Assembly: GCA_030037185.1 (NCBI GenBank)
Contig: JASHRR010000605.1
Span: 1 to 7,925, forward strand
Direction of reading: 5' to 3'
DNA length: 7,925 nucleotides
Origin: Xanthobacteraceae bacterium
GTDB taxonomy: Bacteria > Pseudomonadota > Alphaproteobacteria > Rhizobiales > Xanthobacteraceae
In this document: one piece after another, positions 1 to 6,974 of the stretch
Layout of the letters: each line of letters starts with the position of its first letter
Position numbering within the stretch: the first letter of the stretch is position 1
Notes under the pieces: model-generated
What the model saw: the letters and a program-made list of their open reading frames with translations, nothing else
What the model was told of the DNA's origin: nothing
Databases searched by the model: none
Program-made: the position numbers and the translations under genes

Positions 1-748
1 GCACCTGCGCAAGGCCCAATCCTTGGACGGCCGCGCCAAGCATTGTGGGAATGTCGTTGGCGATAAAAGGTCCTGAAACGATGACTTCGACTGCCTCGTT
101 GCCGTTGACAAAGGACCAGCGCGTGATCGACCCGTTCGAGCGACGCCGGCGCAGGCAGGCGTGTTGACGCAGATCGTCGATGAGTTCGGGGGGTTGCCGC
201 CGGCGCAGATAGTCGGGGCTGCCGACCACAGCCAGCGGGAACGATGGCGTTAGACGCACCGCGATCATGTCGGCCTCGATGAACTGGCCGAGCCGGATGC
301 CGGCGTCAAATCCTTGCGCAGCGATATCGACTAGGTCCGCGCTTGCGGCGATCTCTACCTCGACCTCGGGATAGACTTGGCAGAAGGATGCGATCAGCGG
401 ATCCAAGAGGATCGGCACCACCGCGCGCGGTGCCGTGAGGCGCAACAGCCCGGCCGGCCGTTGTCCAAGGTCTCGCGCGACCTCGCTTGCGGCAACGAGT
501 TCCTCGAAGGCGGGCTTCGCGCGCGAAAGGAATCGTTCGCCGGCTTCGGTCAACCCGACACTGCGAGTCGTGCGTATGAAGAGCGCCGCGCCGATGCGCG
601 CCTCGAGCGTGCGTACGGCCTGGCTGATCGCCGACGGGGTCACCCCGAGTTCCGCGGCCGCTCTCCGAAAACTGCGGTGCTGGGCAACGCTCAGGAACGC
701 CTCTACGCCGTCGAGGGCGCCTTGCCGGACTGTGAAGTTCTGCTTCAT
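1..748 (-). CDS. LysR-type transcriptional regulator, 3' end outside the window
   Basis: This is a DNA-binding regulator that would sense a small molecule and control nearby genes. The frame is open from an ATG at 748 to the window edge: 249 codons, against about 300 for the family, so roughly 50 C-terminal residues are missing. Residues 12-70 form the winged helix-turn-helix: 'LDGVEAFLSVAQHRSFRRAA', then 'ELGVTPSAISQAVRTLE' as the recognition region, then 'LFIRTTRSVGLTEAGERF'. From about residue 90 the substrate-binding domain follows ('GLLRLTAPRAVVPILLDPLI', then 'GFDAGIRLGQFIEADMIAV' and 'VGSPDYLRRR'), as in the DsdC/CrgA-like branch. The ribosome-binding site before the ATG is weak. The gene diverges from the hydrolase remnant starting near 867, the classic arrangement of a LysR regulator and its target. 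Family assignment is firm; the ligand is unknown. Confidence 0.93.
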   Translation of the reverse strand, partial: MKQNFTVRQGALDGVEAFLSVAQHRSFRRAAAELGVTPSAISQAVRTLEARIGAALFIRTTRSVGLTEAGERFLSRAKPAFEELVAASEVARDLGQRPAGLLRLTAPRAVVPILLDPLIASFCQVYPEVEVEIAASADLVDIAAQGFDAGIRLGQFIEADMIAVRLTPSFPLAVVGSPDYLRRRQPPELIDDLRQHACLRRRRSNGSITRWSFVNGNEAVEVIVSGPFIANDIPTMLGAAVQGLGLAQV

Positions 749-780
749 AGCCCGTCAACATTACAGCGAATAGTCGCTCG

Positions 781-816
781 CGGGAAGCAGTCGTATATCC
801 CGCTTGCAAATCGGGA
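781..816. promoter_or_regulatory. Possible LysR operator in the divergent intergenic region
   Basis: Between the LysR start (748) and the hydrolase leader (867) lies an interrupted palindrome, TCCCG (798-802), nine bases, CGGGA (812-816), with the small palindrome TTGCAA (804-809) in its middle. A further CGGGA stands at 781-785. LysR regulators usually bind dyads in exactly this kind of divergent gap, but the spacing is not the textbook T-N11-A box, so the operator role is inferred from position and symmetry only. Confidence 0.3.
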
Positions 817-866
817 GCCACGCAGACGTCGAGGCGCCAGACGCGCGACAATCAGGCAGCAACACA

Positions 867-1245
867 ATGCGAGACGCGACGGTTTCTCGACGCGACATGC
901 TCCGGGCGGGGGCGCGCTCACCGTCGGTTTAAGGCCGCTGCCGCCGAGCCCAGCGGGCCCGGAGCTGACATCTTGGGTGGCTTCGGCGATGCCCCAGGTG
1001 ACGCATCGGACAATCGAGACGAACGGCATCCGCTTGCACGTCGCCGAGCAGGGCGAAGGCCCGCTTACATTGGCGAGCGCGACTTCGTTGCCACCGTGTT
1101 TGAACAGTCCATTGCCGGGCAGTCGATACTTGTTCCAACGCTTCCGACGATTATGCTGCCAGGCTGCGGACATTGGACCCAGCAGGATCTCTCTCCAGGG
1201 CATGAGCAGCCGTGTCGCCGGCGGCGATTTCCCGACGGTCAGAAG
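867..1245 (+). pseudogene. Alpha/beta hydrolase (epoxide-hydrolase-like) pseudogene with internal deletion
   Basis: Three pieces in three reading frames line up in the order of one protein. First, an ATG at 867 opens a twin-arginine leader, 'VSRRDMLRAGA', which stops at 930-932 after 21 codons. Second, in another frame, 'SWVASAMPQVTHRTIETNG' then 'IRLHVAEQGEGPL' (about 969-1065) is the start of the mature enzyme just before its usual HGFP oxyanion segment. Third, from about 1060 in yet another frame, 'PAYIGERDFVATVFEQ' and 'TIMLPGCGHWTQQ' are the C-terminal strands and the catalytic-His GHW loop. Roughly two thirds of a 300-plus residue enzyme is absent, including the HGFP segment and the nucleophile Asp elbow, so it cannot be active. 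The 3' limit is approximate because similarity fades after 1200. It diverges from the LysR gene, its likely former regulator. Family recognition is from memory. Confidence 0.75.
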
Positions 1246-1261
1246 TTACAAGTATGCGGAG

Positions 1262-2450
1262 TTATGGTGTCACCCGCGCCACCGGCGTCGCGTTGAGATC
1301 GCCACTCTGTGTCTTGAGCGCCAGCAATCGCGCCAGTAGGCTGAAAGTGCGTTTGGTCGATTCCGCGCCGTTTTCGGGTACACAGTAAAATTTGCTTTCG
1401 AAGGGAATGGCCACGAAGCATGGCCCACCGGAGCCATCCGTAACCGCAAGAAGGCGGGTATCTTCGGCGAGGTTGGTGTCCTCGCGAAGCCGGACGTCTT
1501 CGGTGGCCTCCGCGGCGAGGATGCGGCCGAGGAAACGGTAGACGCCGAATGTGGATCGCGGAAAGACCTCAACGTGGATCGGACCATATGGCGTATCCCT
1601 CAAGTCGAAATTCAAGGCGTCGGTCTCCGCCATGCGTCGTTTGCCGGCCCTCACCTCGGGCGGCCAGATTTCGCAACGGGGTTGACCGACCCGGCCCATG
1701 AATGCTGACCTGAAGTCAGGATGTTCGCTCCGAAACCGCTGGGCGAGAACTGGATCCAAGCACATGCGCGCGTAATCGGTCGTGGAGGACTTCGCCCCAG
1801 CTGTCCCGTTGCCAGCGTCTCAACGGTCAGGCCGGACGCCACACCGGCATCGATCACATCCTTGAAACATCGCCGCTGGCCACCAGCCATCTCGCACGGC
1901 GCCCTCGGGTCATTTCGGTATTCAACCGTGCGGCCGGCGATGGTTCTGCGAATTGAATCGATGAACAGCAGATATAACAATTCATGGCTGTACCCCTGGC
2001 GGACGAAGGCGTCGAGCGTGACGAGATCGATCGGACTTAGAAGCGCCTGATAAAACTGCTTCGAATCGAGCACGGTCAGGTCAAAGGAATTAGCGGCATT
2101 GGTCGAGCCACGAGGGTTGAGCTGTTGAGCCCGACGTTGCGGGTCAAGGCGGGCTCGACAACGTTGAAAGTGGTTCCCGCTGAACTGGTTGCAAAGGGCG
2201 CCCCAGTTGCAATCGGATAAGGGCCGACCAGCATCGAGGGCAGGCCACCGCCGAATTGGGCTTGCGTGCTGCAGCTTATTCTCGATACTGCAACGAAATT
2301 GAGCGGGACATTGCGGCTCGAACGAACGATGTTCAGCAGAATCGATTGGTTTCGTGCCTAGGCCGAGCTGCGATTGATCTGATCAAAGCGACCATCGATG
2401 GTGTCGGCCATCGCGCAGTGCATCAAAAATCCCGCAGCACATGATGGCAT
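1262..2450 (-). pseudogene. Broken gene for an exported lipoprotein-like protein of unknown function
   Basis: Read from ATG 2450, the sequence begins 'MPSCAAGFLMHCAMADT', a short hydrophobic leader ending in a lipobox-like LMHC (His at -1 is not canonical), then 'DGRFDQINRSSA'. An in-frame amber stop (2358-2360) is followed in the same frame by 'ARNQSILLNIVRSSRNVPLN' and 'FVAVSRIS'. A frameshift at about 2100-2150 leads to 'ANSFDLTVLDSKQFYQALLS' and 'HELLYLLFIDSIRRTIAGRT'. A second, at about 1775-1810, leads to 'DYARMCLDPVLAQRF', 'VEVFPRSTFGVYRFLGRIL', 'FVAIPFESKFYCVPENGAE' and 'FSLLARLLALKTQSGDL', ending at the TAA at 1262-1264. Joined, these give about 395 residues that read as one protein. 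I associate this pattern (LLNIVR, KxFYQ, LFID, PRSTFG.YRFLG) with an uncharacterised outer-membrane or periplasmic lipoprotein family of Bradyrhizobiaceae. No enzymatic motif is visible. It converges on the hydrolase remnant. Confidence 0.75.
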
Positions 2451-2702
2451 TACAGCGCCCGCGCGGACGCCGAAGCTAGACTGACCCCCCACGCAACACC
2501 TCCCCGCAACCCGTTCATCATCGCGCGGATGTTCGCTTCCGGTCAAGACAGCCAGCAGGCGGCGCGGCAAATTGAGATGGGCGATGCAGCTGCGACCGGA
2601 TGGTCGCCAGCGTGCATGACCGGTCAAATTCGCCCGTGCTCCATCGGCGGCGACGGCAGCTTGCCCCTCGACCCCTTCCAACCAGGCAGGGTCGGCTACT
2701 GA

Positions 2703-2719
2703 AGGAGCGGGCCAGAAGC
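2703..2719 (+). repeat. 17-base repeat, copy 1 (partner at 6975-6991)
   Basis: AGGAGCGGGCCAGAAGC here differs at one base from AGGAGTGGGCCAGAAGC at 6975-6991, in the same orientation; both lie in gene-free DNA. The core resembles dispersed intergenic sequences I remember from Bradyrhizobium-type genomes, where they cause spurious ORF calls. That link is recollection, and chance similarity is possible. Confidence 0.35.
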
Positions 2720-2962
2720 TGCCGTTTGTCAGTCCCATCAAATGCTCAAGAACGGCTTCGTGCGTAGTCGAGTGGCGGCCTCCTCCAGAGATTCCCGTCG
2801 ACCTTTGTATGCTGACATGACGATACCAAAGTTGGGCCAGGCACCAATTCCAGCTTCGGGTCACGACTACATCGACATCACGGTCAGTGTACCTATCGCG
2901 GATTTCACTACTTGGGGAGCAGCCTTGCATTGTCTTCGCATTCTGGGTCCGTCCAACGCGAG

Positions 2963-2988
2963 TTTATGAATCTTATGCCATCTTTATG
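2963..2988 (+). repeat. Three TTATG motifs at 9-11 base spacing
   Basis: TTATG occurs at 2964-2968, 2973-2977 and 2984-2988, about one helical turn apart, in an AT-richer patch 157-181 bases before the slipin start codon. Such spacing is typical of tandem half-sites for a DNA-binding protein. No regulator is known from the sequence, so this is only a candidate site. Confidence 0.3.
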
Positions 2989-3144
2989 ACGATTAGGCGC
3001 ATGTCCTCTCGCATTCATATGCACCCGTTAACACATCGGGAGCGGTTGAATGACTCGGCGCGGGGACGACAACATGCGTTGTCATTAGAATCAGGGAGAA
3101 ATCGCAGCCGTTGTACGTCGGGTTGCTAGGCGGAGGAGTATTCG

Positions 3145-3918
3145 ATGATCTTCTTGATAATGGTTGCCCCAGTGATTGTTATTGTGATGGTGCTCGTGCT
3201 GTTCGTGGCAGGTTTGCGAATCGCCGACCAGTACCAGCGCGCCGTCGTGCTGCGGCTCGGCCGGTTTCAGGCCATTCGCGGTCCGGGCCTTTACTGGATC
3301 ATTCCCGTGCTCGAATGGCAGCTCACGGTGGACATCCGCACCGTGACGGCCACGGTGGAGCAGCAGGAGACCATCACCAAGGACAATGTGCCGGTCAAAA
3401 TCAATGCCGTAGTATGGTATCGCATCTTCGACCCGAAGAAGGCGATGCTTGAAGTGAGATCGGTCGACAATGCGGTGATCCAGGTGGCGCTCACCACGTT
3501 GCGCACCGGCATCGGCCAGTACACGCTCGACGATGTACTCAAGGAGCAGGAGACCGTCTCGACGACGATTGGACAAAAGATCGATGGCGTTACCGAGCCT
3601 TGGGGCGTCAAGGTCGAGCGTGTCGAGATGAAGAACGTCGAAATTCCGACGTCGATGCAGCGCGCCATAGCTCAGGAGGCGGAAGCCCTTCGCGAAAAGC
3701 GCGCCCGCCTGATCAAGGCGGAGGCGGAACTCGAGGCGTCTGAACAATTGCGCCGCGCTTCGGAGATCATCATGCAAAATCCGGCGGGTCTCGAACTGCG
3801 CCGCATGCAGATGCTCACCGAGGTCGGTGCCGAGCAGAACTCGATGACGATCATCATGATGCCGAGCGAATTCGTTACGATGGCCCGCGCCATCGCGGAG
3901 GCGAACAACCGGCCGTGA
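3145..3918 (+). CDS. Slipin / stomatin-like SPFH (band 7) membrane protein
   Basis: This protein of 257 residues is expected to sit in the inner membrane and oligomerise into microdomain scaffolds that organise or protect membrane proteins. Residues 1-24 are one long hydrophobic segment ('LIMVAPVIVIVMVLVLFVAG'). The SPFH domain follows: 'QYQRAVVLRLGRFQAIRGPG' (about 30-49), 'TVTATVEQQETITKDNVPVK', 'VWYRIFDPKKAMLEV', 'TTLRTGIGQYTLDDVL', and 'WGVKVERVEMKNVEIPTSMQ' (about 153-172). A charged coiled coil follows at about 175-205 ('AQEAEALREKRARLIKAEAE'), then a C-terminal tail. The pattern and length match bacterial slipins closely. The start is fixed by GGAGGAG at 3132-3138, six bases before the ATG. 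Slipins are commonly paired with nfeD; no such gene is adjacent here, and the gene looks monocistronic. The frame is intact throughout. Precise cellular role is not deducible. Confidence 0.95.
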   Translation: MIFLIMVAPVIVIVMVLVLFVAGLRIADQYQRAVVLRLGRFQAIRGPGLYWIIPVLEWQLTVDIRTVTATVEQQETITKDNVPVKINAVVWYRIFDPKKAMLEVRSVDNAVIQVALTTLRTGIGQYTLDDVLKEQETVSTTIGQKIDGVTEPWGVKVERVEMKNVEIPTSMQRAIAQEAEALREKRARLIKAEAELEASEQLRRASEIIMQNPAGLELRRMQMLTEVGAEQNSMTIIMMPSEFVTMARAIAEANNRP

Positions 3919-3983
3919 GATCCGTGCTTCAGTGGGATACTCGAAAGGCAGGGCGCTTGGGCTAGCCGGGCGAATTATATCTC

Positions 3984-4002
3984 TGCCGCGGTGTTCGCGG
4001 CA
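3984..4002. other. Perfect inverted repeat (hairpin) after the slipin gene
   Basis: TGCCGCG (3984-3990), loop GTGTT, CGCGGCA (3996-4002) forms a perfect 7-bp GC-rich stem 66 bases after the slipin stop codon. It could help end slipin transcription, but no run of T follows on either strand, so it is not a standard intrinsic terminator. Confidence 0.4.
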
Positions 4003-4104
4003 CGTCCGATCGGAGGCACACACCCACGAACTATGCACGAGTTAAATCATGTCGACGCTGATATATCGATACAGAAAACGACCTCGCAGTGGCACCATTC
4101 ATCG

Positions 4105-4410
4105 TCAGCGCTCAATCGCCTCGGCACCCCACGCAGCCAAGCGACCGTCCAGAATAGGCTTCAGTCTGTCGCAGTTCTCCCAACTATCAGTGACGTGATG
4201 TAAAGTCGGAAGTAGAGCCTCTTCGCAGTCCTCTAGATATTGCTCCACGTCGAAATACTCCTTTGCAAATGCATTACCGGCATCAGATAAATCACCGCCC
4301 GTAAGCTTTCCATCCATCGCCCGATAGACTTCGCACGGTGGGATTAGGCCGTCGCTTAGCTTTGCGAATTCCTCTTCGAAATCATGCTGCCGTCCAACAA
4401 CGCCGCACAT
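4105..4410 (-). CDS. Small acidic hypothetical protein, possibly N-terminally truncated
   Basis: The protein has 101 residues from ATG 4410, without signal peptide or membrane segment, so it is probably cytosolic. Visible blocks are 'GLIPPCEVYRAMDGKL', 'GNAFAKEYFDVEQYLEDCEE' and a C-terminal 'VTDSWENCDRLKPIL..RLAAW'. These resemble, from memory, the C-terminal two thirds of a small uncharacterised family of roughly 130-150 residues (DUF7832-like: GNAFA..Y near the middle, D.WE.YD.L.P at the end). Upstream of the ATG the same frame continues in plausible protein ('RRHVGGWDYA') back to a TAG at 4468-4470, with no alternative start. That suggests the true N-terminus was lost when this gene was joined to the amidase remnant. 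It may be a functional short protein or a 5'-truncated pseudogene. Function unknown; the family link is tentative. Confidence 0.55.
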   Translation of the reverse strand: MCGVVGRQHDFEEEFAKLSDGLIPPCEVYRAMDGKLTGGDLSDAGNAFAKEYFDVEQYLEDCEEALLPTLHHVTDSWENCDRLKPILDGRLAAWGAEAIER

Positions 4411-4470
4411 CGCGTAGTCCCACCCGCCGACATGACGCCGCGTTCCTGGCGCTTGGAAGTGGGGCTTCTA

Positions 4471-4935
4471 GCTGGTGGCAGGATCGCTGCCGGTGAGGCC
4501 GGCCGCAAGCGGCGCCGGAGGAGCCGCCCGGGCGTGCGCGATAAATCCCATGGTTGTTGGTGTTTGGTAAAATCGCGTTGTCGCTCTGGTGGTCGACGAG
4601 CAGCAGCGTGGTCTTGGCACGCCCGCTTTTTCCAGCCGCGCGACCGCGCGCGCTGTCGCCGTCACATTATAATGTTAAACCCAGGTGGTCGGCGAGCCAG
4701 TGACGGTGTCGCTCTCTTTGACGGTGAGGGCACCATCAGCGGCCCCAAACCTTTGGCGACTGCCGCATCGGCGGCCTTCGCCCGCTCGCCTGCGTCGGCG
4801 TCGAGCCAAATGATGGCGGTGATGCTGGGACTTTATTTCGCTACACGCGCGCGGAAATACTCGCGTGGCGCTGACCTTGCGCTCGCGCAGCCGCCGCGCA
4901 ATGGCGATTGCCGATTGAAAATGAAGCTGATCCAC
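4471..4935 (-). pseudogene. Amidase-signature enzyme pseudogene, N-terminal half only
   Basis: Segments in three frames follow the order of an amidase. A GTG at 4935, behind GAGGGG, opens 'VDQLHFQSAIAIARRLRERK'. A shift near 4865 gives 'REYFRARVAK', a TAA (4833-4835), then 'SPSITAIIWLDADAG' and 'ERAKAADAAVAKGLGPL'. A shift near 4730 gives 'ALTVKESDTVTGSPTTWV', holding the catalytic-Lys region, then a TAA at 4675-4677 and, still in frame, 'TATARAVARLEKAGV'. A shift near 4620 gives 'AKTTLLLVDHQSDNAI', 'NTNNHGIYRARPGGSSGAA', the GGSSG serine motif. A last shift near 4508 gives 'AAGLTGSDPATS', where the sequence breaks off at a TAG (4468-4470). Intact relatives run to about 450-500 residues, so over half is missing. 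Amidases hydrolyse C-N amide bonds; this copy cannot. It follows the solute-binding-protein gene by about 40 bases in the same direction, suggesting a former operon. Confidence 0.82.
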
Positions 4936-4976
4936 GGGGTTCGCCCCTCGGTCCCGCCGGGATCTCTGCTTCGGCG

Positions 4977-6566
4977 CTATGCCGTCTTGGCGACATCCCA
5001 GGCGAACGGCGCCGGCCCCGGCCTGACGCCGCTGACGTTTTTCCGCCACGCTTGATGCCGCAGGTAGAAGCCGAGCGGTGCGTAGACCACGTGGTCGACA
5101 GCGGCCCGGTTAAGGCGGCGGGCGATGGCCTTTTCCTCATCGAGCGAGCGGGCATCGTACCACGCGGCAACTTCAGCCTCGACCTGCGGACTCATTGCCC
5201 AGCCGACTGAACCGGTCTTGCCGTCGGCGCGAAGCAGGCGGTTGGTCCCGTCGAGACAATCCGAGCCGGTGACCCCGCTGAGCAGCATCTGCCAGCCGCC
5301 CTGTCCCGGCGGCGATTTCTGCACGCGCCGTGCGTTCAGGGTGCCCCAGTCGATGGCCGCGTAATCGACGGTGACGCCGAGCCGCGTCAGGAGGTCCGCC
5401 GTCAGCTCGCCCCAGAGCTTATGGTTGGCGAGGTCCTGGGCGGCCATGAGCGTGACGGGCGCGCCCTTGTAGCCGCTTTCCGCCAGCAGGCGCCGTGCCA
5501 GATCGAAGCGCCGCGGGCCTTTTAGTATGTCGCCGCCCTCCTCGTTGTAGAGCGGCGTGCCGGGGGTGAAATAGCCCGGCATCGCTTTCCACATGGCGTC
5601 ATCCCCAACGAAGGCGCGCATGTAGTCTTCCTGGCTCATGGCAGCAAGGAGCGCACGCCGGGCGCGCACGTCGTCGAAGGGCGGGTGCAGATGGTTGATG
5701 ATCAATAGGCCCACCCAGCCGAGGGGGTCCTGGACGTTGACAATCACGTTGCGGTTCTTGCGGAGCACCGGGACCAGATCGGGAAGCACCTGTTCGAGCC
5801 AGTCCACTTCGCCACTTTGGAGCGCCGCGGCGGCGGTGGCAGGATCGGGCATGACGATCCATTCGATGCGGTCGGCCGGGATGCGCTTGCCGCCCGCAAG
5901 CCAGGACGCGGGCTCTGCGCGCGGCACATAGCCCGCGAATCGCTCGAACACCGCCCTGGCGCCCGGCATCCATTCGCTGCGCACGAAGCGCATCGGTCCG
6001 CTGCCGACATAATCGCCGATCTGCCGGAACGGATCGGTTGCGGCTATTCGCTCCGGCATGACGAAGCAACACGGCGTGCTGAGCTTACCGAGCGCCAGCA
6101 GCAGTTTGGGAAACGGCTTTTTCAGTCTCCAGCGGAAGGTCCGATCGTCGGTGGCGACGAGCTCATTCTCGAGCGCCTTGACCATCGCTCCCATGGGCTC
6201 ACGCGCCGCCCACCGGTTGATGCTTGCGACCGCGTCGGCCGCGCGCACCGGCTCGCCATCGTGAAATTTCAATCCACGCCGCAGGCGGAACGACCAGGCG
6301 AGAGCGTCAGGCGATACTTCTTCGGCCTCAATCATCTGGCGCTGCGGTTGCAGCTTGGCGTCAACGCCGTAGAGGGTGTCCCAGACAAGGACGCCCGCAT
6401 TGCGCGCGATGAAGGCTGGCGTAAAGACCGGATCGAAATTGGCGAGGTCGGCATGCGGTACCAGGCGCAGTGTTCGCGCCGTCGCGCGTTGCGAGATTGC
6501 CGGGCTCGCAAGGCAGAGAGTCGCCGGCGCGCCGACCGTGGTCCTCAAGAATGTTCGCCGATCCAT
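4977..6566 (-). CDS. ABC transporter solute-binding protein, family 5 (peptide/nickel type), TAT-exported
   Basis: This periplasmic protein captures a substrate and delivers it to an ABC importer of the Dpp/Opp type. It has 529 residues from ATG 6566. The N-terminus 'MDRRTFLRTTVGA' followed by 'ATLCLASPAISQ' is a twin-arginine-like leader with an SPAISQ cleavage region. The mature part shows the family order: 'ANFDPVFTPAFIARNAGVLV', 'WDTLYGVDAKLQPQRQM', 'WSFRLRRGLKFHDGEPVRAA' (about 90-110), 'VGSGPMRFVRSEWMPG', 'LLIINHLHPPFDDVRARRAL', and 'LARRLLAESGYKG'. Length is normal and the frame is unbroken over 1.6 kb. An in-frame ATG at 6587 would add seven residues, but AGAGGGG (6575-6581) sits eight bases before 6566, so I prefer the latter. 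No permease or ATPase gene lies in the window. The amidase remnant downstream hints at an amide or peptide-like ligand; that is inference. Confidence 0.94.
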   Translation of the reverse strand: MDRRTFLRTTVGAPATLCLASPAISQRATARTLRLVPHADLANFDPVFTPAFIARNAGVLVWDTLYGVDAKLQPQRQMIEAEEVSPDALAWSFRLRRGLKFHDGEPVRAADAVASINRWAAREPMGAMVKALENELVATDDRTFRWRLKKPFPKLLLALGKLSTPCCFVMPERIAATDPFRQIGDYVGSGPMRFVRSEWMPGARAVFERFAGYVPRAEPASWLAGGKRIPADRIEWIVMPDPATAAAALQSGEVDWLEQVLPDLVPVLRKNRNVIVNVQDPLGWVGLLIINHLHPPFDDVRARRALLAAMSQEDYMRAFVGDDAMWKAMPGYFTPGTPLYNEEGGDILKGPRRFDLARRLLAESGYKGAPVTLMAAQDLANHKLWGELTADLLTRLGVTVDYAAIDWGTLNARRVQKSPPGQGGWQMLLSGVTGSDCLDGTNRLLRADGKTGSVGWAMSPQVEAEVAAWYDARSLDEEKAIARRLNRAAVDHVVYAPLGFYLRHQAWRKNVSGVRPGPAPFAWDVAKTA

Positions 6567-6574
6567 GATGAACG

Positions 6575-6581
6575 CCCCTCT
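6575..6581 (-). promoter_or_regulatory. Ribosome-binding site deciding the start of the solute-binding protein
   Basis: On the minus strand this reads AGAGGGG, eight bases before the ATG at 6566 and inside the extension that would be coded from the ATG at 6587. The upstream ATG has no comparable site, so initiation at 6566, directly before the twin-arginine motif, is favoured. Confidence 0.65.
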
Positions 6582-6917
6582 TTTCATTTCTTAAAGGCTG
6601 CTCGCAGCGAACGAAGCGCCGCGGGCAACTCAACCGATTGACCGCACGGTTTCGGCACTCCCGAGCACGGCAGTATCGGCGAGCCTATGTGACGTGCGAA
6701 ATGGACGTAAGCAGCTTCTGCAGGGCCCTTGCGCCAGCTTGATAATAGGTTTGCCAAGCACCCCTTTGCCGTTCGTTTCTGCCCCGGGCCTGGTGACAGG
6801 CCTATCGGTGACATGGAATCCTTCACGCCTTTCCTAAATTCAACAGGTCTCAATTGATGCAGCGCGTCGGGGGCTGAGATCGGTCATTTTCTACGTGCGG
6901 GATCGCCGCTGACCGCA

Positions 6918-6941
6918 GCTTATGCCTCTGGCTTATGCCTC
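6918..6941 (+). repeat. Tandem 11-base direct repeat, 13-base period
   Basis: GCTTATGCCTC occurs at 6918-6928 and again at 6931-6941, separated by TG. It may be a slippage product or a pair of half-sites for a regulator of the solute-binding-protein gene, about 350-375 bases upstream of its start. It contains the same TTATG word as the cluster at 2963-2988. Confidence 0.45.
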
Positions 6942-6974
6942 GATAGTTCCGTCGCCGACCGCGCCTAGGCAATC

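Larger units (their letters stand above)
2451..3144. other. About 700 bp without a recognisable gene
   Basis: Open frames on both strands here are short or have compositions unlike real proteins, and none contains a motif I recognise. The stretch must hold the 5' regulatory region of the slipin gene starting at 3145. No NfeD-like sequence, the usual slipin neighbour, could be found in any frame. It also contains three spaced TTATG motifs and one copy of a 17-base repeat, listed separately. It may include older gene debris too decayed to identify by eye. Confidence 0.55.

Noticed and set aside
306..851. 181-codon minus-strand open frame over the LysR start
   Set aside because: Arginine-rich shadow in a frame different from the clear LysR helix-turn-helix coding sequence.
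745..1203. 152-codon minus-strand frame between LysR and the lipoprotein remnant
   Set aside because: Antisense to the hydrolase remnant, with no recognisable domain.
377..1339. 320-codon plus-strand open frame
   Set aside because: Its first half is the antisense shadow of the LysR gene and only a short middle part (about 969-1065) is genuine hydrolase sequence; it is not a single gene.
2358..2930. 190-codon minus-strand open frame taken as one hypothetical protein
   Set aside because: Only its last 30 codons (from ATG 2450) belong to the lipoprotein-like pseudogene; the part upstream has no protein-like pattern and the stop at 2358 is an internal lesion.
3984..4002. Intrinsic terminator for the slipin gene
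   Set aside because: The hairpin is perfect but lacks a following T-run on either strand, so it is listed only as an inverted repeat.
3091..4038. 315-codon minus-strand open frame
   Set aside because: Exact antisense of the slipin gene, rich in His, Arg and Asp; a typical GC-rich shadow.
4384..5055. 223-codon plus-strand open frame
   Set aside because: Antisense of the amidase remnant and the 3' end of the solute-binding protein; composition is not protein-like.
5817..6641. 274-codon plus-strand open frame
   Set aside because: Antisense of the solute-binding protein gene with no domain of its own.
6584..6853. 89-codon minus-strand open frame upstream of the solute-binding protein
   Set aside because: No recognised domain, poor ribosome-binding site and overlap with the next gene's start region; cannot be supported as a gene.
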